Assembly: GCA_029202385.1 (NCBI GenBank) | Contig: CP119314.1 | Span: 126,501 to 190,500, forward strand | Origin: Candidatus Sphingomonas phytovorans | Lineage (GTDB): Bacteria; Pseudomonadota; Alphaproteobacteria; Sphingomonadales; Sphingomonadaceae | DNA: 64,000 bases | Reading direction: 5' to 3' | Shown: one piece after another, positions 43,895 through 53,752 of the stretch | Layout of the letters: the number at the start of each line of letters is the position of its first letter | Numbering within the stretch: the stretch's first letter is position 1 | Program-made: the position numbers and the translations under genes | Notes under the pieces: generated by a model | What the model saw: only the letters and a program-made list of their open reading frames with translations | Told to the model about the DNA's origin: nothing | Databases searched by the model: none

Positions 43895-44881
43895 CTACCA
43901 GAAGATGTCGTACACCGTATCGACCACCTGGCCGCTGTAGATGTCGACGAGCAGCGCATCGTTATAATAGCGCACCCAGCGATAGGGGCCATAAGCCGGT
44001 GGCAGGCCGTAATAGTCCGGACTGTCGATCCAGTAATTCTGCTCGAACAGGATCGTGTTCAGTGTGATGCCTATCCCAAACCGGCGATAGCCGTAGCTCC
44101 AGCCATAGGGCGCGTAGTAGCGCGGCAGGTGGTAATTGTTGCGATAGCGATCGCGACGCGAACGCCAGTCGTAACGATTGTCGTTGCGCCAGCCACGGTT
44201 CCAGTTGCGGCCGTCATTGCCGCGCCAATTGCCATCGCGACCGTTATTGCTCCGCCAGTTGCCGTCGTTCCGGCCATTGTTTCCGCGCCAGTTGCCGTCA
44301 TTGCCGCGACCGTCATTGCCACGCCAACTGCCGTTGCCGCGGCCGCCATTGTCGTTGTTGCGCCAGTCGCGGTTGCCGTCGCCGTGGCCCGGCTGCCAGT
44401 CGCCCCGGCCGCCGGGGCGGCCGCCATTCGTCTGGGGCGGTTGCGGCTGCTGGCCGCCGGGCACGACTGCACCGCCGCCCCGGCCGTCTCCCCGGTTGCC
44501 GCCGCGGAAATCCGGGCGGCCGTCGCCCCCACCGCCACGAACATCGGGGCGGCCTTCGCGATTGCCGTCGCGCGGGAATGTCTGCGGGTTGAACGGCGGG
44601 CGCTGTGGTTGCGGCTGTCCCTCGACCTGGGGCGGCTGGTTGCGCCCGCCCTGCCAGTTGCCGCGACCGCCGCGGTCGCCGCCCCAGCCACCGCCGCCAT
44701 TGGCGGGGCGTTCGGCGCGGGGCGGTTGCTGCGGTTGCTCGGCAGGTCGCGGCTGGGGATTCGCCTGGCGTTGCTCGGCGCGCTCCACACGCCGATCGTC
44801 GCGTCGCGAATCCTGCGCTGATACGGCCGCCGGCACAATCGCCGTCGCTGCCAGAAGCGCGATGATGAAAGAGGTACGCAT
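43895..44881 (-). CDS. RcnB-like secreted protein with N/G/R-rich repeats
   Basis: Protein of 328 aa from the ATG at 44881 with a clear signal peptide (RTSFIIALLAATAIVPAAVSAQ). A long low-complexity middle (about 30-230) is rich in Gly, Asn, Arg, Asp and Pro, with imperfect repeats of GNDGNWRGN type. The C-terminal 60 residues form the RcnB-like domain: FEQNYWIDSPDYYGLPPAYGPYRWVRYYNDALLVDIYSGQVVDTVYDIFW in outline. RcnB of E. coli is a periplasmic protein in Ni/Co homeostasis; alphaproteobacterial members often have such long disordered parts. The repeats are coding, not a CRISPR array. Confidence 0.85.
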   Translation of the reverse strand: MRTSFIIALLAATAIVPAAVSAQDSRRDDRRVERAEQRQANPQPRPAEQPQQPPRAERPANGGGGWGGDRGGRGNWQGGRNQPPQVEGQPQPQRPPFNPQTFPRDGNREGRPDVRGGGGDGRPDFRGGNRGDGRGGGAVVPGGQQPQPPQTNGGRPGGRGDWQPGHGDGNRDWRNNDNGGRGNGSWRGNDGRGNDGNWRGNNGRNDGNWRSNNGRDGNWRGNDGRNWNRGWRNDNRYDWRSRRDRYRNNYHLPRYYAPYGWSYGYRRFGIGITLNTILFEQNYWIDSPDYYGLPPAYGPYRWVRYYNDALLVDIYSGQVVDTVYDIFW

Positions 44882-44988
44882 CTCAGTCCTTCCGGTACGC
44901 GGGCGCATGATCGGCCCGATCGATGCAGCGGTTTGCGCTTTTGGCGATGACCGGTTTCTGAATTGGGGTGACAGCCTTGCGAAAGGAT

Positions 44989-45540
44989 TCACCGACCCTG
45001 TCCGCCGCCCGGGGTCAGTGCCGGCACCAGTCTGGCGGCACTGGCCGGATCGATGCCGGGTGATGCGCCCGCGTCGATCGTCTCATCCCCGCGCTGGACT
45101 CGCGCGGCTCGCATCACCGCCTCGACGATGCGCGGATAGACCCCGCAACGGCACAGATTGGTGATCGCCTCCTTGATGTCATCCTCGGAGGGGTTGCGGT
45201 TCTTCTTGAGCAGTACCGCCGCGGCCATGACCATGCCGGGGATGCAGAAGCCGCATTGCGGCACGTTGTTCGCAATCCAGGCGAGCTGGACCGGATGGGC
45301 CCGCTCACGTGACAGGCCTTCGATCGTGGTGACGAAACTGCCTTCGATCGCGCCGATCGTTGCCTGGCAGGAGCGCACTGCCTCGCCATCGATATCGACG
45401 GTGCAGGCGCCGCATTCGCCATTCCCGCAGCCATATTTGGCGCCCGTCAGGTTCGATGCGTCACGCAGTGCCCAGAGCAAGGGTGTCTTCGGGTCCATCT
45501 TGTACTGGACGGGCTGATTGTTGACGGTGAAGCGGGTCAT
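44989..45540 (-). CDS. [2Fe-2S] subunit of a molybdenum hydroxylase (IorA/CoxS-like), orphan
   Basis: Small iron-sulphur subunit, 183 aa. The N-terminal ferredoxin-like cluster uses Cys38, 43, 46 and 58 (GCGNGECGACTV), and the C-terminal helical cluster uses Cys96, 99, 130 and 132 (CGFCIPG...CRCG). It resembles the alpha subunit of isoquinoline 1-oxidoreductase and related aldehyde/N-heterocycle oxidases, which normally sits beside a large molybdopterin subunit. None is found on either side: RcnB-like on one, a divergent dioxygenase on the other. Its C-terminal tail of about 30 residues is longer than usual. Either the partner is elsewhere or the gene is a leftover. Confidence 0.9.
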   Translation of the reverse strand: MTRFTVNNQPVQYKMDPKTPLLWALRDASNLTGAKYGCGNGECGACTVDIDGEAVRSCQATIGAIEGSFVTTIEGLSRERAHPVQLAWIANNVPQCGFCIPGMVMAAAVLLKKNRNPSEDDIKEAITNLCRCGVYPRIVEAVMRAARVQRGDETIDAGASPGIDPASAARLVPALTPGGGQGR

Positions 45541-45632
45541 GGACGAAGCTTACGGGAAAGGTCGGTGATGGGAAACGGCGTGTTTCCGACCACGCGATTG
45601 CGACCAGGCGAGGCCAGGCCGATATCCGTGGC

Positions 45633-46433
45633 ATGACGCTTCCCACTCTCTTCGTCCCGCATGGCGGTGGTCCCTGTTTCTTCATGGACCCGGCAGGCGG
45701 TCCGTCCGATCCGATGTGGCAGCCGATGCAGGCTTACCTTGCCGGGCTGCTCGCCTCCCTTCCCGAACGTCCAAAGGCAATCCTGATGGTGTCCGGCCAC
45801 TGGGAGGAACCCGAGGTGACCCTGCACATGGGGGATGGCCAGCCGCTGTTGTACGATTATTATGGCTTTCCGGAGCACACTTACCGCTTGCGCTGGGACG
45901 CGTCCGGCGCGCCGGACGTTGCCCGCCGTGCCGGGACGCTGCTGCGAGGCGCTGGATTCCCCGTGCGGGAGGAGTCGGCGCGGGGCTGGGACCACGGCGT
46001 GTTCATCCCCATGATGGTCATGGTGCCCGGGGCGGATATCCCGCTTGTTCAGATGTCGTTGCGCAAGGATCTTGATCCCGCGGCACATATCGCGATCGGT
46101 CGGGCCCTGGCGCCGCTGCGTGACGAGGGCGTGCTGATCGTGGGGTCGGGTATGAGTTTCCACAACCTCCGCGCCCGCGGACCACAGGTCACTCCGGTGG
46201 CCGACGAGTGGGATAAGGCGCTGACGCGGGCGGTGACCGATCCCGACCCTGCCGCCCGCGCCGATCGCGTCGCGCGCTGGGAGGAATTGCCCCATGCCCG
46301 GTTCGCGCATCCCGAGGCGGAACATCTGCTGCCGCTGATGGTCGCGCTCGGCGCAGGTGGGGATGGTCCGGCGGTGCTGGACTATTCGGACCATGTGCTC
46401 GGCTGGGCCGTCTCGGGCTACCGCTTCGGCTGA
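45633..46433 (+). CDS. Class III extradiol dioxygenase, DODA-type
   Basis: LigB-superfamily protein of 266 aa, the length of bacterial/plant DOPA 4,5-dioxygenases. Probable Fe(II) ligands are His10 (FVPHGGG) and His56 (SGHWEE), with His121 (WDHGVFIP) as acid/base; GSGMSFHNL adds another conserved His. It opens catechol-type rings or acts on related cyclic substrates. Many DODA homologues in proteobacteria have no known natural substrate. It is divergent from the orphan Fe-S subunit (92 bp) and convergent with a class II aldolase, so no operon helps to define its role. Confidence 0.88.
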   Translation: MTLPTLFVPHGGGPCFFMDPAGGPSDPMWQPMQAYLAGLLASLPERPKAILMVSGHWEEPEVTLHMGDGQPLLYDYYGFPEHTYRLRWDASGAPDVARRAGTLLRGAGFPVREESARGWDHGVFIPMMVMVPGADIPLVQMSLRKDLDPAAHIAIGRALAPLRDEGVLIVGSGMSFHNLRARGPQVTPVADEWDKALTRAVTDPDPAARADRVARWEELPHARFAHPEAEHLLPLMVALGAGGDGPAVLDYSDHVLGWAVSGYRFG

Positions 46434-46467
46434 TCCTCCGCGGGCGAGCTCGGGGAAGTAGGAAAGA

Positions 46468-47229
46468 TCAATTCCGCCAGCTCGTGTCGGTCTTGTCGAC
46501 CAGGCGCACCATCGCGTCGAAATCCGCTTTTCCTGCGCCGCCGGGAATCTGGACCTGATGCAAGTCGCGCTGATGTACCGCGACCACTTCGGGCGAGACT
46601 TCGATCGGGGTGCCCATGCCGGCGGTGGCGACCTGGATCTCGCAGGCGCGCTGCAGCGACCAGTGCTTGATGAACGCCTCGGGCAGGGTCCGGCCCATGA
46701 CCAGGATGCCGTGGTTCTTCAGCAGCATCACCCGCTTGTCGCCGAGATGCTCGAGCAGACGCTCGCCCTCCTCGTCGCGCACCGTGACGCCCTCGAAATC
46801 ATGATAGGCGATCTGGCCGATGAAGTTGCACGCATAGAAATTGGTCGCGCGCAGTCCGCCTTCGACCGAGCTGACCGCCATGCCCGCCGTGGTGTGGGTG
46901 TGCATGATGCAGTGCGCGTCGGGCAGATGGCGATGGAACAGCGCGTGCTGGACGAAGCCGGCGCGATTTACCGGATAGGGGCTGTCGTCGAGCTTATTGC
47001 CGTCGATGTCGATCTTGACCAGGCTCGAAGCGGTGACCTCGCTGAAATGCAGCCCGAAAGGGTTGATCAGGAACGCGCCTTCTTCCCCCGGGATTTTCAG
47101 CGTGATGTGGTTGTAGATCATCTCGGACCAGCCGAGCATCGCGAACACCCGATAGCAGGCGGCGAGCTGCTGGCGCGCCTCCCATTCGGCTTCGCTCATC
47201 TGCGAATTGCGAAGGACGGCGGTGGCCAT
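46468..47229 (-). CDS. Class II aldolase/adducin family protein
   Basis: Protein of 253 aa from the ATG at 47229 (SD TAGGAG). The zinc histidines are in CIMHTHTTAG (His-x-His) and the late LLKNHGILVMG. SEMIYNHITLKIPG and FLINPFGLHFSEVTAS are typical of the adducin/aldolase II fold. Family members act as fuculose-phosphate or ribulose-phosphate aldolases/epimerases, or decarboxylases, but many in this subgroup are unassigned. It lies 73 bp upstream of no other gene of its own direction except the CoA-transferases before it, so it could be the end of that run. Confidence 0.85.
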   Translation of the reverse strand: MATAVLRNSQMSEAEWEARQQLAACYRVFAMLGWSEMIYNHITLKIPGEEGAFLINPFGLHFSEVTASSLVKIDIDGNKLDDSPYPVNRAGFVQHALFHRHLPDAHCIMHTHTTAGMAVSSVEGGLRATNFYACNFIGQIAYHDFEGVTVRDEEGERLLEHLGDKRVMLLKNHGILVMGRTLPEAFIKHWSLQRACEIQVATAGMGTPIEVSPEVVAVHQRDLHQVQIPGGAGKADFDAMVRLVDKTDTSWRN

Positions 47230-47302
47230 GGCGTTTTCTCCTATGGGTTCTTCTTTGCAACCCATATCGCATGACCGCGCCGGGCAGGCAATGCGCGCGC
47301 TG

Positions 47303-48438
<1,136 letters not shown>

Positions 48439-48442
<4 letters not shown>

Positions 48443-49575
48443 CCGGGATCGTCCTGTCCTAGCATGGGTGCCGCGCGGTCGAGCGCGAGCGGAGATTCCG
48501 AGAATCTGATGGGCGTGCGCAGGCCGGGCAGGGACATGCCGTCCCGGTCGAGCGTGAGCGCCATGCCGCGGTGGATCACCTGCGGATCGGCAAATGCCTG
48601 GGCGACGGTGTTGATCGGACCGGCCGGCACGCCGACCGCCTCGAGCGTGGCGAGCAGTGTGTCGCGCTGGTACTGCGAGGTCGTGTCGCGGATCGCCGCG
48701 AACAGCGGTTCGCGATGCTCGAGCCGCCCGGCATTGGTGGCGAAGCGGGGATCGGCCTTGAGGCTGGCGAGACCGAGCGCATCGCAGAACCGGACGAACT
48801 GCCCGTCATTGCCCACCGCGAGGATGAACCAGCCATCGCTGGTCGGAAACACGGCATAGGGCGAGACGTTCAGATGTGCGTTGCCGAGCCGGGGCGGCGT
48901 CTGGCCGCTGACGAAGAAATTCATCGCCTGGTTGGCGAGCACGCCGACCATCGTGTCGAGCAGGGCCATGTCGATCTGCTGCCCGCGCCCGGTCTTCTCG
49001 CGATGGGCGAGGGCGGCCTGGATCGCGATCACCGAATAGAGCCCGGTCATGATGTCGGCAAAGGCGACGCCGACCTTTTGCGGCGCGCCGTCCGGTTCGC
49101 CGGTCAGGTCCATGATGCCGCTCATGCCCTGGATGATGAAGTCATATCCAGCGCGGCTGGCATAGGGCCCGTCCTGGCCGAAGCCGGTGATCGAGCAATA
49201 GACGAGGCGCGGGTTGATCGCGCTGAGGCTGGCATAGTCGAGCCCGTATTTGGCGAGACCGCCGACCTTGAAATTCTCGATCAGCACGTCCGCATCAGCG
49301 ACCATGCGCCGCACTTCGGCTTGCCCCTCGGGCGTGCGGAAATCGAGGATGACCGATTTCTTGCCGCGATTGGTCGCGTGGAAATAACCCGCGTCGCGGC
49401 TGCCGTCCGGATTCTCGACGAACGGCGGGCCCCAGGTCCTTGTGTCGTCGCCCTCGGGGCTTTCGACCTTGATCACTTCCGCGCCGAGGTCGGCCAGCGT
49501 CTGTCCCGCCCATGGCCCGGCGAGGATTCGGGCGAGCTCGATCACCTTCAGACCGGTGAGCGGAGGCTGGCTCAC
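48439..49575 (-). CDS. CaiB/BaiF family CoA transferase, likely glutarate:succinyl-CoA type
   Basis: Family III CoA transferase of 378 aa. [30 protein letters not shown], the catalytic-Asp region [19 protein letters not shown] and [17 protein letters not shown] are typical. It directly follows glutaryl-CoA dehydrogenase (65 bp), a pairing known from Pseudomonas GcdG-GcdH and from mammalian SUGCT, where the enzyme loads CoA from succinyl-CoA onto glutarate. The assignment to glutarate is from the neighbour; the sequence itself only proves the family. Downstream it overlaps the AMACR-like gene. Confidence 0.85.
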
Positions 49576-49585
49576 CGGGCTCCCA

Positions 49586-49624
49586 CCCGCTCTTCTTCCC
49601 TGGCCTTCGTCCGGGAAGAGCGGG
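49586..49624 (-). terminator. Hairpin between gcdH and the CoA transferase
   Basis: CCCGCTCTTC (49586-49595) pairs with GAAGAGCGGG (49615-49624), loop 19 nt, in the gap after the gcdH stop. No T-run follows. It could reduce read-through into the CoA transferase or protect the gcdH message. Confidence 0.4.
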
Positions 49625-49639
49625 AAAGTGCGCTCAGGC

Positions 49640-50824
49640 TCAAAACGCAGCGATCCCGGTGATCGCCCGGCCCAGGATCAGCGCGTGGACGTCATGCGCG
49701 CCTTCATAGGTATTGACCGTCTCCAGGTTCATCAGGTGGCGCATGACCTGATATTCGCCTGAAATGCCGTTGCCGCCATGCATGTCGCGGCTCATCCGTG
49801 CGATATCGAGCGCCTTGCCGACATTGTTGCGCTTCACGATCGAGATCATTTCGGGGGCGAACCTGCCCGCGTCCATCAGCCGCCCGACGCGAAGCGACGC
49901 CTGAAGCGCGAGCGCGATCTCGGTCTGCATGTCGGCAAGCTTCTTCTGATAGAGCTGGTTCGCCGCGAGCGGCTTGCCGAACTGCGCCCGGTCAAGCCCG
50001 TACTGCCGCGCCGCATGGAAACAGAATTCAGCGGCCCCCATCGACCCCCAGCTGATCCCGTAGCGCGCGCGGTTGAGGCAGCCGAACGGTCCCTTCAGGC
50101 CCTGCACATCGGGCAGCAGCGCGTCCTCGCCGACCTCGACATCGTCCATCATCACCATGCCGGTGATCGAGGCGCGCAAGGACAGCTTGCCCTCGATCTT
50201 CGGCGTGCTCAGACCCTTCATGCCCTTTTCAAGCACGAAGCCGCGAATGCCGCCGCCATGCTCGTCGGACTTGGCCCAGATCACGAAGACATCGGCGATC
50301 GGCGCATTGGAGATCCAGGTCTTGGAACCCGAGAGACGATAGCCGTTCGCCGTCTTGACCGCGCGCGTCTTCATGCCGCCCGGGTCGGATCCGGCATCAG
50401 GTTCAGTCAGGCCGAAACAGCCGATCCATTCGCCGGTCGCGAGCTTGGGCAGATATTTCCGCTTCTGCTCCTCCGAGCCATAGGCATGGATCGGATACAT
50501 CACGAGGCTCGACTGGACGCTCATCATCGAGCGATAGCCCGAATCGACCCGCTCCACTTCGCGCGCGACCAGGCCATAGGCCACATAGGATGCGCCGACA
50601 CCGCCATATTCCTCGGGCACGGTCGGGCCGAGCAGGCCAAGCGCGCCCATCTCGCGGAAGATCGACTCGTCGGTCGTCTCGTTGGCAAAGGCATCGATGA
50701 TGCGCGGCGCAAGCCTGTCCTGTGCATAGGCCCGCGCCGTGTCGCGGATCATCCGCTCGTCATCTTCGAGCTGGTCGTCGAGGAAAAAGGGGTCTGCCCA
50801 GTCGAATGCGCCCATGCCGGCCAT
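49640..50824 (-). CDS. gcdH: Glutaryl-CoA dehydrogenase
   Basis: Acyl-CoA dehydrogenase of 394 aa, in the glutaryl-CoA subgroup. [15 protein letters not shown] at the start, [19 protein letters not shown] at the flavin site, the [18 protein letters not shown] block, and the catalytic base Glu374 in [20 protein letters not shown] are all characteristic. It oxidises and decarboxylates glutaryl-CoA to crotonyl-CoA, passing electrons to ETF. Glutaryl-CoA arises from lysine (via glutarate), tryptophan or pimelate. It is followed by a CoA transferase that would make glutaryl-CoA. Upstream is a repeat element and then a TetR-type gene in the same direction. Confidence 0.95.
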   Translation of the reverse strand: MAGMGAFDWADPFFLDDQLEDDERMIRDTARAYAQDRLAPRIIDAFANETTDESIFREMGALGLLGPTVPEEYGGVGASYVAYGLVAREVERVDSGYRSMMSVQSSLVMYPIHAYGSEEQKRKYLPKLATGEWIGCFGLTEPDAGSDPGGMKTRAVKTANGYRLSGSKTWISNAPIADVFVIWAKSDEHGGGIRGFVLEKGMKGLSTPKIEGKLSLRASITGMVMMDDVEVGEDALLPDVQGLKGPFGCLNRARYGISWGSMGAAEFCFHAARQYGLDRAQFGKPLAANQLYQKKLADMQTEIALALQASLRVGRLMDAGRFAPEMISIVKRNNVGKALDIARMSRDMHGGNGISGEYQVMRHLMNLETVNTYEGAHDVHALILGRAITGIAAF

Positions 50825-50865
50825 TGATAACTCCTGCTGCGCATCCTTGGCGCGATTTCATTTTT

Positions 50866-50973
50866 ACCGTTCGTGTCGAGTAGAGACCGAGCTTGTCGAG
50901 GGCTCGAATCGAGACACATATGTTCCCTCGATATGCCATCTCGACAGGCTCGATGGCTACTCGGGACGAACGG
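50866..50973. repeat. Palindromic intergenic repeat, family A
   Basis: ACCGTTCGTGTCGAGTAG...GCTTGTCGAG (50866-50900) is repeated in inverted form as CTCGACAGGCTCGAT...GGACGAACGGG (50940-50973). The CCGTTCGT-TCGAG core is a well-known type of extragenic repeat in sphingomonads. A second copy lies at 63332-63390. Confidence 0.8.
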
Positions 50974-50988
50974 GGGTGGTGGGGCGGC

Positions 50989-52233
50989 TCATAAATCGAG
51001 CACCCGATCGTCGAACAGCCCGAACGCCAGGGTCGAGGCGTAGAAGGCGATAGCCTTCTCGCGTGGCATGGTGCTTGCCCATTTGCGCATGTCGAAGGCC
51101 GCATTCTGCAATGCCATCAACGCCTGCGACGCGACCAGCGCATCGACTGGCCGGATCGATCCTTCGGCGATCCCGTCCATCATCGTGCCGGCATAGCGTC
51201 GCGCGATCCGGTTGGAGCGTTCGACCATCGCCCGGCGTACCGTGCGCGGCAGGCCCGACAGTGCGGTGGTCCGCAGCAACGGCCCGCGTTCGGAGAATTG
51301 AATGTCGAGCAGGGTGGCGATGGTGCCGGTCAGCCGGTGCCAGTGGCTGCCCCTGCGTTCGTCAGCAAGTTGCTGCGCGTCGGCGATCGTGTCGAAGCTG
51401 CGCCTGTAGCAGGCGATGACCAGATCATCCTTTGCGTCCAGGTGATGGTAGAAGCTACCCTTGGTGACGTTCAGCTCGGATGCGATCTTCTGCACCGATG
51501 CCCCGCGATAGCCCAGTTCGTTGATCAGGCGGGTCGCGGCGAGGAGGAAGGCTTCGCGCCCGGGCTCGGGCTCGTCATGCTCCAGGTCGATCAGGTCGGG
51601 CGCCCAATTCTGCTTCGGCCCGGCGATGCCGTGTTCGAACACATCCATCAGCCGGTCTTCGATCCGGCCGAACTGGTCGAGCTCGTACCGGACCAGCCAC
51701 ATCGGCAGCCAGAAGGTGTTCTCGAGCAGCACGTGCGCGCGCGCGCCATGCAGGTCGGTCTGGGCGCGGCTGGCGGCGGGCCCCCACAGGCTGCGGGTCG
51801 TGCGGAACACGCGCTGCCAGCCAGCCAGCAGGCGGCCGCGCACCGGTTCCTCCATCGCGCGAAGATCGGACAGGACTGCGAAGGCCTGTTCCTCGCCCTG
51901 TTCGATTCGCGCGAAGCGTTCCATGTTGAGCGCGAGATAATGGGCGACTCGCGCTTGCGGCGTCGCCTTGGTCAGCGATTCGTCGAGCATCGCCTGCAGC
52001 CTTTCGAGCGTATGCTCGAAACAGGCGGCCGCCAGATCCTCCTTGCGCTTGAAATAGTAAGTGACGCTGGTGGTGTTCAGCCCCACGCGCCGGGCCACGT
52101 CCGCGAAGGTCATGCCTTTCGCGCTCTGTTCGTTGATTGCTTCGGCGGCGGCGGCGAGAATCGCGTCCCGCTTGGCGCGGAACCGCTTCGTGCCTGCCTC
52201 CTCCTCCCCCTGGACGTCTTCGGCAGCTTGCAT
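50989..52233 (-). CDS. Tandem TetR-family transcriptional regulator
   Basis: Protein of 414 aa from the ATG at 52233, containing two complete TetR/AcrR units. The first HTH (about 15-65) reads RDAILAAAAEAINEQSAKGMTFADVARRVGLNTTSVTYYFKRKEDL; the second (about 215-265) reads EAFLLAATRLINELGYRGASVQKIASELNVTKGSFYHHLDAKDDL. Each is followed by its own helical ligand domain. Normal TetR proteins are about 200 aa, so one chain here may act like a dimer. The frame continues upstream far into the opposite strand of the next gene, which is a shadow. Divergent from the ACAD11-like gene by 141 bp, it probably represses that catabolic operon, with an acyl-CoA as likely effector. Confidence 0.9.
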   Translation of the reverse strand: MQAAEDVQGEEEAGTKRFRAKRDAILAAAAEAINEQSAKGMTFADVARRVGLNTTSVTYYFKRKEDLAAACFEHTLERLQAMLDESLTKATPQARVAHYLALNMERFARIEQGEEQAFAVLSDLRAMEEPVRGRLLAGWQRVFRTTRSLWGPAASRAQTDLHGARAHVLLENTFWLPMWLVRYELDQFGRIEDRLMDVFEHGIAGPKQNWAPDLIDLEHDEPEPGREAFLLAATRLINELGYRGASVQKIASELNVTKGSFYHHLDAKDDLVIACYRRSFDTIADAQQLADERRGSHWHRLTGTIATLLDIQFSERGPLLRTTALSGLPRTVRRAMVERSNRIARRYAGTMMDGIAEGSIRPVDALVASQALMALQNAAFDMRKWASTMPREKAIAFYASTLAFGLFDDRVLDL

Positions 52234-52374
52234 GAGCCAAACTGTAACATCTTCTTTTCGAAGAGACAGTGTTTTTTCTATGCGCCTGTATGACGGCAAT
52301 TTCAGCCGCAAAGGCGCTTTACCGAAAACGCGGTACGGTCTAACGCCGATGGAAAGAGCGATGGAGGATGCATC

Positions 52375-53652
52375 ATGGATTTCACGCTGAGCGAGCGCGA
52401 GACCTATTTTCGGGACCGCGTGAAGACCTTCATCGACCAGAATATCCGCCCCCGCCAGGACGAGTACCATCGGCAGGAACATGAAGGCGAGCGCTGGAAG
52501 GTCATCCCGGTGATCGAGGAGATGAAGGTCAAGACCAAGGAGGCGGGCCTCTGGAATTTCTTCATGCCGCCGCACTCCGGCCAGCGCCACGTCGACGACA
52601 GTTTCGAGTTCGAGGGCACGCAGCTCACCAACCTCGAATATGCGCTTTGCGCCGAGGAGATGGGCAAGGTCGGCTGGGCGTCGGAATGCTTCAACTGCTC
52701 GGCGCCCGACACGGGCAATATGGAGGTTCTTCATCGCTACGGTACGCTGGAGCAGAAGGAGCAATGGCTTCGCCCGCTGATGAACGGCGAGATCCGTTCG
52801 GCCTTCCTGATGACGGAGCCGGCGGTCGCATCGTCCGACGCGACCAACATCGAAACGCGCATGGAGCGCGACGGCGATCATTATGTGATCAACGGCCGGA
52901 AATGGTGGTCCTCGGGCGTCGGAGACCCGCGCTGCAAGGTCGCGATCGTAATGGGCAAGACCAACCCGGAAGGGTCGCGCCACAGCCAGCAGAGCCAGAT
53001 CCTGGTGCCGATGGACGCGCCCGGCGTGAAGATCGAACATATGCTGACTGTCTATGGCTATGATCATGCGCCGCATGGCCATGGCCAGGTGTTGCTCGAG
53101 AATGTGCGCGTGCCGGTCGAGAATCTCCTGCTTGGCGAAGGGCGGGGGTTCGAGATCGCGCAGGGGCGCCTTGGGCCGGGCCGTATCCATCACTGCATGC
53201 GCACTATCGGCGTGGCCGAGGTCGCGATCGAGGCGATGGCCAAGCGGCTGCTTACCCGAGTCGCTTTCGGCAAGCGCATCGCTGATCATTCGATCTGGGA
53301 ACAGCGCATCGCCAAGGCGCGCATCGATATCGAGATGACGCGCCTCCTCTGCCTTAAGGCCGCCGATATGATGGACAAGGCCGGCAACAAGTCCGCCCAG
53401 CTCGAGATCGCGATGATCAAGGTGGCGGCACCGACCATGGCGCTGCAGATTCTCGACGATGCGATCCAGGCGCATGGCGGCGGTGGTGTCAGCCAGCATT
53501 TCGGGCTCGCCCATGCCTGGGCGGCGATGCGTACCCTGCGCTTCGCCGACGGCCCGGACGAGGTCCATAATCGCGCGATCGCCCGCAACGAATTCGGGAA
53601 ATATGCCGACCTGCCGGAGGCGGTGGCCGCCAAGGAAGCGGTGCGCCGGTAA
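52375..53652 (+). CDS. Acyl-CoA dehydrogenase, ACAD11-like
   Basis: Acyl-CoA dehydrogenase of 425 aa (SD GGAGG before ATG 52375). The wording [67 protein letters not shown] and the catalytic Glu396 in [10 protein letters not shown] match the dehydrogenase domain of ACAD10/ACAD11 rather than ordinary short- or medium-chain enzymes. In those proteins a kinase phosphorylates 4-hydroxyacyl-CoA and the dehydrogenase domain removes the phosphate to give enoyl-CoA. A separate APH-type kinase gene lies two genes downstream, so the same job may be done by two proteins. First gene of a + strand run of five. Confidence 0.92.
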   Translation: MDFTLSERETYFRDRVKTFIDQNIRPRQDEYHRQEHEGERWKVIPVIEEMKVKTKEAGLWNFFMPPHSGQRHVDDSFEFEGTQLTNLEYALCAEEMGKVGWASECFNCSAPDTGNMEVLHRYGTLEQKEQWLRPLMNGEIRSAFLMTEPAVASSDATNIETRMERDGDHYVINGRKWWSSGVGDPRCKVAIVMGKTNPEGSRHSQQSQILVPMDAPGVKIEHMLTVYGYDHAPHGHGQVLLENVRVPVENLLLGEGRGFEIAQGRLGPGRIHHCMRTIGVAEVAIEAMAKRLLTRVAFGKRIADHSIWEQRIAKARIDIEMTRLLCLKAADMMDKAGNKSAQLEIAMIKVAAPTMALQILDDAIQAHGGGGVSQHFGLAHAWAAMRTLRFADGPDEVHNRAIARNEFGKYADLPEAVAAKEAVRR

Positions 53653-53659
53653 TCTTACC

Positions 53660-53739
53660 GTCTCCCCGGACCCGGTCCGGGAGCCACTCATCCACTCGCG
53701 CTTGCGGCGCGGTGGACCCCGGACCAGTCCCCGGGGTGA
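53660..53739. repeat. Palindromic intergenic repeat, family B
   Basis: TCTCCCCGGACCCGGTCCGGGAGCC (from 53661) is inverted as GGACCCCGGACCAGTCCCCGGGGTGA (to 53739), with a CATCCACTCGCGCTTGCGGCGCGG centre. This CCCCGGA-TCCGGGG type is common between genes in sphingomonads. It lies just before the ribosome site of the alcohol dehydrogenase gene and could weaken read-through. Confidence 0.75.
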
Positions 53740-53752
53740 CGAAAGGAAGAAT

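Noticed and set aside
44150..44400. Regular short repeats resembling a CRISPR array
   Set aside because: Units are imperfect, of codon period, and encode the Asn/Gly/Arg-rich part of the RcnB-like protein; no spacers and no cas genes.
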